From: Dysosmobacter acutus
Lineage (GTDB): Bacteria > Bacillota > Clostridia > Oscillospirales > Oscillospiraceae
Direction: 5' to 3'
Assembly: GCF_018919205.1 (NCBI RefSeq)
Contig: NZ_JAHLQN010000001.1
Span: 372,001 to 436,000, forward strand
Length of the DNA stretch: 64,000 nt
The translations under genes were made by a program, and so were the position numbers. Below, piece after piece: positions 61,564 through 64,000 of the stretch (its first letter is position 1; every line of letters starts with the position of its first letter). The notes under the pieces are model-generated. The model was not told the origin of the DNA and searched no databases. It saw nothing but the letters and a program-made list of their open reading frames with translations.

Positions 61564-62415
61564 ATGTATCCAGCCCTTCCTCTGTCCCGGCCGGTGGGCA
61601 GGGACTGCTTCTTTGACGGAACATGCTTTCGTTTTCTCTGCATCGAAGAGGAACCCGGCGGCCCCGTGCTGTGGTTCGCCGCCCGCTATCCCATTCCGCC
61701 CCAGTGGACGCGGCCCTGCGCCACCTATCGGGAGCAGGCGGCTCTGGAGTGGCGGATCGCCCGGCAGCTGAACCTGAAGGCACTGCCCCGCCTTCTGATT
61801 GTGGGAAACGCCCGGTTTTTCCTGCGCACCCTGCACAGCAGCTACACCGACCCCCGGGCGGGGGACCCCGCGGCGGCCGCCTTTGGGGCCCGGCTGGCCG
61901 CAGCCGGCCTGCTGCCCCGGCAGTGGCGCAGCGACGAGCTGCTTCTGATCCGTCTGGGGCTGCGGGGAGTCGGACCATTGCCGGAAGGGCCCATCACCTT
62001 CTGCTTCCGGCCCACGATGCGCACTGTTTTGCTGGAGCGGTCTTTTTCCCTGGAGATGGATCACCCCGCCGCCACCGTGCTCTTCCCCCTGGAGGGCCGT
62101 TCCTGCGCTCTGGAGGTGGTGCAGGCGGAGTTGGCGGAGCTGCCGCAGGAAGAGGGAGCTTCTTCCGGGCGGAGGCTGGTGCTGAGCTGCCGCATCCATG
62201 CCGACCGCGAGCTGCGGCCCCAAGTCTATCTGAAGCAGTATCTGGACGGTCCCCAGGCCCCCCGCTCCTCCGGCTTAGGGTTTATCTATCCCGTGAGCCG
62301 GGAGTTTGCCTATATAGAGGCGGGGGATATCTCCCTGCCCATGGACGGACCGCTGGAGTTGGAGCTGTTTTCCGTAAGCTGGGAGGAGCCGCCTCAGCCG
62401 CCCTTCACCCTCTGA
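61564..62415 (+). CDS. Protein of unknown function
   Basis: 283 residues, rich in Pro, Leu and Arg, with no signal peptide or membrane segment and no catalytic motif that I can see; it may be mainly beta-sheet. AGGAGGCGGGGAG precedes the ATG. It stands alone between two terminators. I do not recognise a family. Confidence 0.75.
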   Translation: MYPALPLSRPVGRDCFFDGTCFRFLCIEEEPGGPVLWFAARYPIPPQWTRPCATYREQAALEWRIARQLNLKALPRLLIVGNARFFLRTLHSSYTDPRAGDPAAAAFGARLAAAGLLPRQWRSDELLLIRLGLRGVGPLPEGPITFCFRPTMRTVLLERSFSLEMDHPAATVLFPLEGRSCALEVVQAELAELPQEEGASSGRRLVLSCRIHADRELRPQVYLKQYLDGPQAPRSSGLGFIYPVSREFAYIEAGDISLPMDGPLELELFSVSWEEPPQPPFTL

Positions 62416-62431
62416 GCCCGCCTTCAGCGGA

Positions 62432-62463
62432 AAAGAGACGGCGCCATCGGGCGCCATCTCTTT
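62432..62463. terminator. Bidirectional terminator between the unknown gene and hpf
   Basis: Stem of about 13 bp with one mismatch (62432-62445 with 62450-62463) flanked by A and T runs; serves two convergent genes. Confidence 0.75.
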
Positions 62464-62479
62464 CTTTTAAAAGGATTGC

Positions 62480-63025
62480 TTAATCCGCGTCGTTGGTCTC
62501 AATCAGGCCATAACCGCCGCTCTTGCGCTGATACACAATGGAGATCGCCCCGTCCTCCGCATTGCGGAACACAAAGAAGTCGTGATCCAGCAGGTTCATC
62601 TGCAAAATGGCCTCCTCGGCGCTCATGGGTTTGACGGAAAAACGCTTGGTCCGGACGATATTGAACTCCTTTTCCTCCGCCACATCAAAGGCGTCCGCAA
62701 CGGCGGCCTCCGGGAATGCGCCCTCCCGCAGGCGTTTTTCCAGACGGGTCTTATTCTTCCGAATCTGGCGGTTGATATAGCTCTGGGCCTCGTCAATGGC
62801 GGCGCGCATGTCGCCGTCGGGCGCTTCCGTCTGGGCACGGAACAGTGTATTGCCCCCGCGGATGGTGATCTCCACCACGCAGCGGTGGTCTTTTTCAACA
62901 GAGAAGGTGATATGAGCGCTCGCCTCCTCCTTAAAATAGCGGTCCAGCTTGGAGAATTTTTTGGTAGCGTACTCCTTGATCGAATCGTTCAGCGTAACTT
63001 TCTTGCATGCAAATGTGAACTTCAT
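62480..63025 (-). CDS. hpf: Long-form ribosome hibernation promoting factor
   Basis: 181 residues. The N-terminal 100 form the HPF/RaiA fold (KFTFACKKVTLNDSIKEYATKKFSKLDRYF, then VEITIRGGNTLFRAQTEAPDGDMRAAID). The C-terminal 60-residue domain (KRFSVKPMSAEEAILQMNLLDHDFFVFRNAEDGAISIVYQRKSGGYGLI) makes 70S ribosomes dimerise into inactive 100S particles. AAAGGAGCGGTACT precedes the ATG at 63025. Confidence 0.96.
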   Translation of the reverse strand: MKFTFACKKVTLNDSIKEYATKKFSKLDRYFKEEASAHITFSVEKDHRCVVEITIRGGNTLFRAQTEAPDGDMRAAIDEAQSYINRQIRKNKTRLEKRLREGAFPEAAVADAFDVAEEKEFNIVRTKRFSVKPMSAEEAILQMNLLDHDFFVFRNAEDGAISIVYQRKSGGYGLIETNDAD

Positions 63026-63069
63026 AGTACCGCTCCTTTCGTTCTTAGGAAACCTCTCCTGATGAAAGT

Positions 63070-63098
63070 AGTATAACACGATTGTCCGCTTTTGAAAA
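63070..63098 (-). promoter_or_regulatory. Promoter of hpf
   Basis: TTTTCA (63098-63093), 17 bases, TATACT (63075-63070), 45 bases before the start. Confidence 0.7.
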
Positions 63099-63243
63099 GG
63101 GACAAGGGCATTTTGTAACAGATTGTTTTCCTTTTACTTCCAGAGAAGGCCGCGCCGGCCCTTCAGCCAAGCCCCGGCGCAGAGCCGTCCAACGCAGTCG
63201 ACGGAATCCGGCAAAAGCAGTGCCCTTTCCACAAAGGTTCCTA

Positions 63244-63340
63244 TGGACAAACCCGGCGGGCGGGGTTAAGATAATCAAGGAAGCTTTCCAATATCCCACC
63301 CGCTTGGGCCGCGCAGCAGCGTGCTGTGCGGCTCCTTTTT
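63244..63340 (+). other. Possible small-RNA unit in the gap upstream of hpf
   Basis: TGGACA (63244-63249), 17 bases and TAAGAT (63267-63272) form a fair promoter. A hairpin (63308-63318 with 63322-63332, one G-U pair) with TCCTTTTT follows. The predicted RNA (about 63279-63340) has no ribosome site. The rest of the 63099-63400 gap shows no gene. Confidence 0.35.
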
Positions 63341-63364
63341 ATGCCTTTGGCGGATACCGGGGTG

Positions 63365-63395
63365 AAAAAAGGCGGGGAGGAACACTCCTCCCCGC
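63365..63395 (-). terminator. Terminator after the P-loop gene
   Basis: Perfect 10-bp stem (63372-63381 with 63386-63395), loop ACAC, then six T on the minus strand. Confidence 0.85.
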
Positions 63396-63404
63396 ATGGT
63401 CTCT

Positions 63405-63815
63405 TTACAGATACTTCAGCATCCCGTCGGTGGCGGTGCTGGCATCGGCGCTGATGGTACAGGTGAACTTCATATTGTTCTTCTCGCCGAACTGATCCAG
63501 CCAAGCCAAAAACTGCTCTGTCTCATGGCCGCCGTCGTCGCCCACGATCTTGCACAAATTATCGATAAAGACATGGGAGATATCGTAATTTCCGGCATAC
63601 AAGCCGCTGATAAATCCACGGAACACCTCATAGGAGTTGATCTTGTACTCCACCGCGTCGATCAGCCGGATGTGATAATGAATGTCATAGGTCATAATGG
63701 TGCCCGCTTCGATGCAGACCACGTTGCCCGGCTCGTCCTTTGCCGCCGCGTTGACCAGCTCGATCAGCTGCTTCGTTTTGCCTGAGCCCTTCACGCCCAT
63801 AATAAGTCTGACCAT
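63405..63815 (-). CDS. Small P-loop ATPase-like protein of unknown function
   Basis: A 136-residue protein with Walker A MGVKGSGKTKQL at the N-terminus and a possible Walker B ISHVFIDNL. Too short for a known kinase family; the sequence after the Walker A is not of the ABC or AAA type. AACAGGAGTGATTTACT precedes the ATG at 63815. The remaining 185 bases to the window end hold no recognisable gene. Confidence 0.8.
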   Translation of the reverse strand: MVRLIMGVKGSGKTKQLIELVNAAAKDEPGNVVCIEAGTIMTYDIHYHIRLIDAVEYKINSYEVFRGFISGLYAGNYDISHVFIDNLCKIVGDDGGHETEQFLAWLDQFGEKNNMKFTCTISADASTATDGMLKYL

Positions 63816-64000
63816 AGTAAATCACTCCTGTTCATCAATTGCTGGGTATGTATTGTGGATTAAGCATAGCATAAATCCACGTAAAAAACAACGCAGAAAA
63901 CGGATTTAATTATTTGTTCATATTGTGCATTGACGGAAAATTCTTCCAAATCGTTTTGTGCCGGTCGCCCACATGTATCACAGGCACCGGTTTTACAGCC

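Overview
The window looks like chromosomal DNA of a GC-rich, spore-forming anaerobe of the class Clostridia, most likely Oscillospiraceae-like. The evidence is a sporulation pair (yabP, yabQ) next to divIC and yabR, the acetylase variant of lysine/diaminopimelate synthesis with a lysine riboswitch, a Stickland-type amino-acid reductase that contains selenocysteine, a tripartite tricarboxylate transporter and strong Shine-Dalgarno sequences. No rRNA and no CRISPR array were seen. The species assignment is inference.

Layout. 1-5.4 kb: a leftward operon of threonine aldolase, TctC, TctB, TctA and an M24 peptidase cut by the window edge. 5.5-8.2 kb: a small unknown protein, a CoA-disulfide reductase/rhodanese fusion and a phosphoesterase. 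8.2-14.8 kb: the lysine module; a promoter and lysine riboswitch drive dapA-dapB-lysC leftward, an aminotransferase and a deacetylase follow from their own promoter, and dapH runs divergently. 14.9-17.3 kb: endonuclease IV and an M3-like lipoprotein peptidase. 17.3-21.7 kb: wreckage of two genes, an O-antigen-ligase-like membrane protein fused in frame to a secreted InlB-type repeat protein, with a nonsense codon, two frameshifts and a lost 3' end. 22-25.9 kb: MATE transporter, DNA-entry-type nuclease, small unknown protein, HxlR regulator and flavodoxin-like reductase.

25.9-33.3 kb is a catabolic operon: grdE and grdB (in-frame UGA with a SECIS-like hairpin), an Na+/amino-acid symporter and alanine dehydrogenase. 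It is preceded by an exact sigma-54 promoter and, upstream of that, by a gene for a sigma-54 activator. Together these would import alanine or glycine, oxidise alanine to give NADH and feed a glycine/sarcosine/betaine-type reductase.

33.47-42.40 kb is an integrated element of 8.9 kb bounded by a 14-bp direct repeat that is the 3' end of the initiator tRNA gene. It carries a frameshifted serine recombinase, two divergent XRE regulators, a PrimPol/ATPase, a Lar-like protein, small zinc-ribbon proteins, a major capsid protein with a scaffold protein, a sigma factor, and a probable type I toxin-antitoxin pair. No terminase, portal or tail gene is present, so it resembles a capsid-encoding phage satellite. 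Its insertion has moved the terminator of the tRNA-Leu/tRNA-fMet operon 8.9 kb away.

42.7-64 kb is conserved chromosomal backbone: mnmA, a histidine-kinase-like protein, GAPDH, an SLH-domain protein, recJ, relA/spoT, dtd, a metallo-hydrolase, hemZ, a uridine-kinase-like protein, a SpoVB/MVF flippase, mazG, HU, rqcP, yabP, yabQ, divIC, yabR, an unknown protein, hpf and a small P-loop protein.
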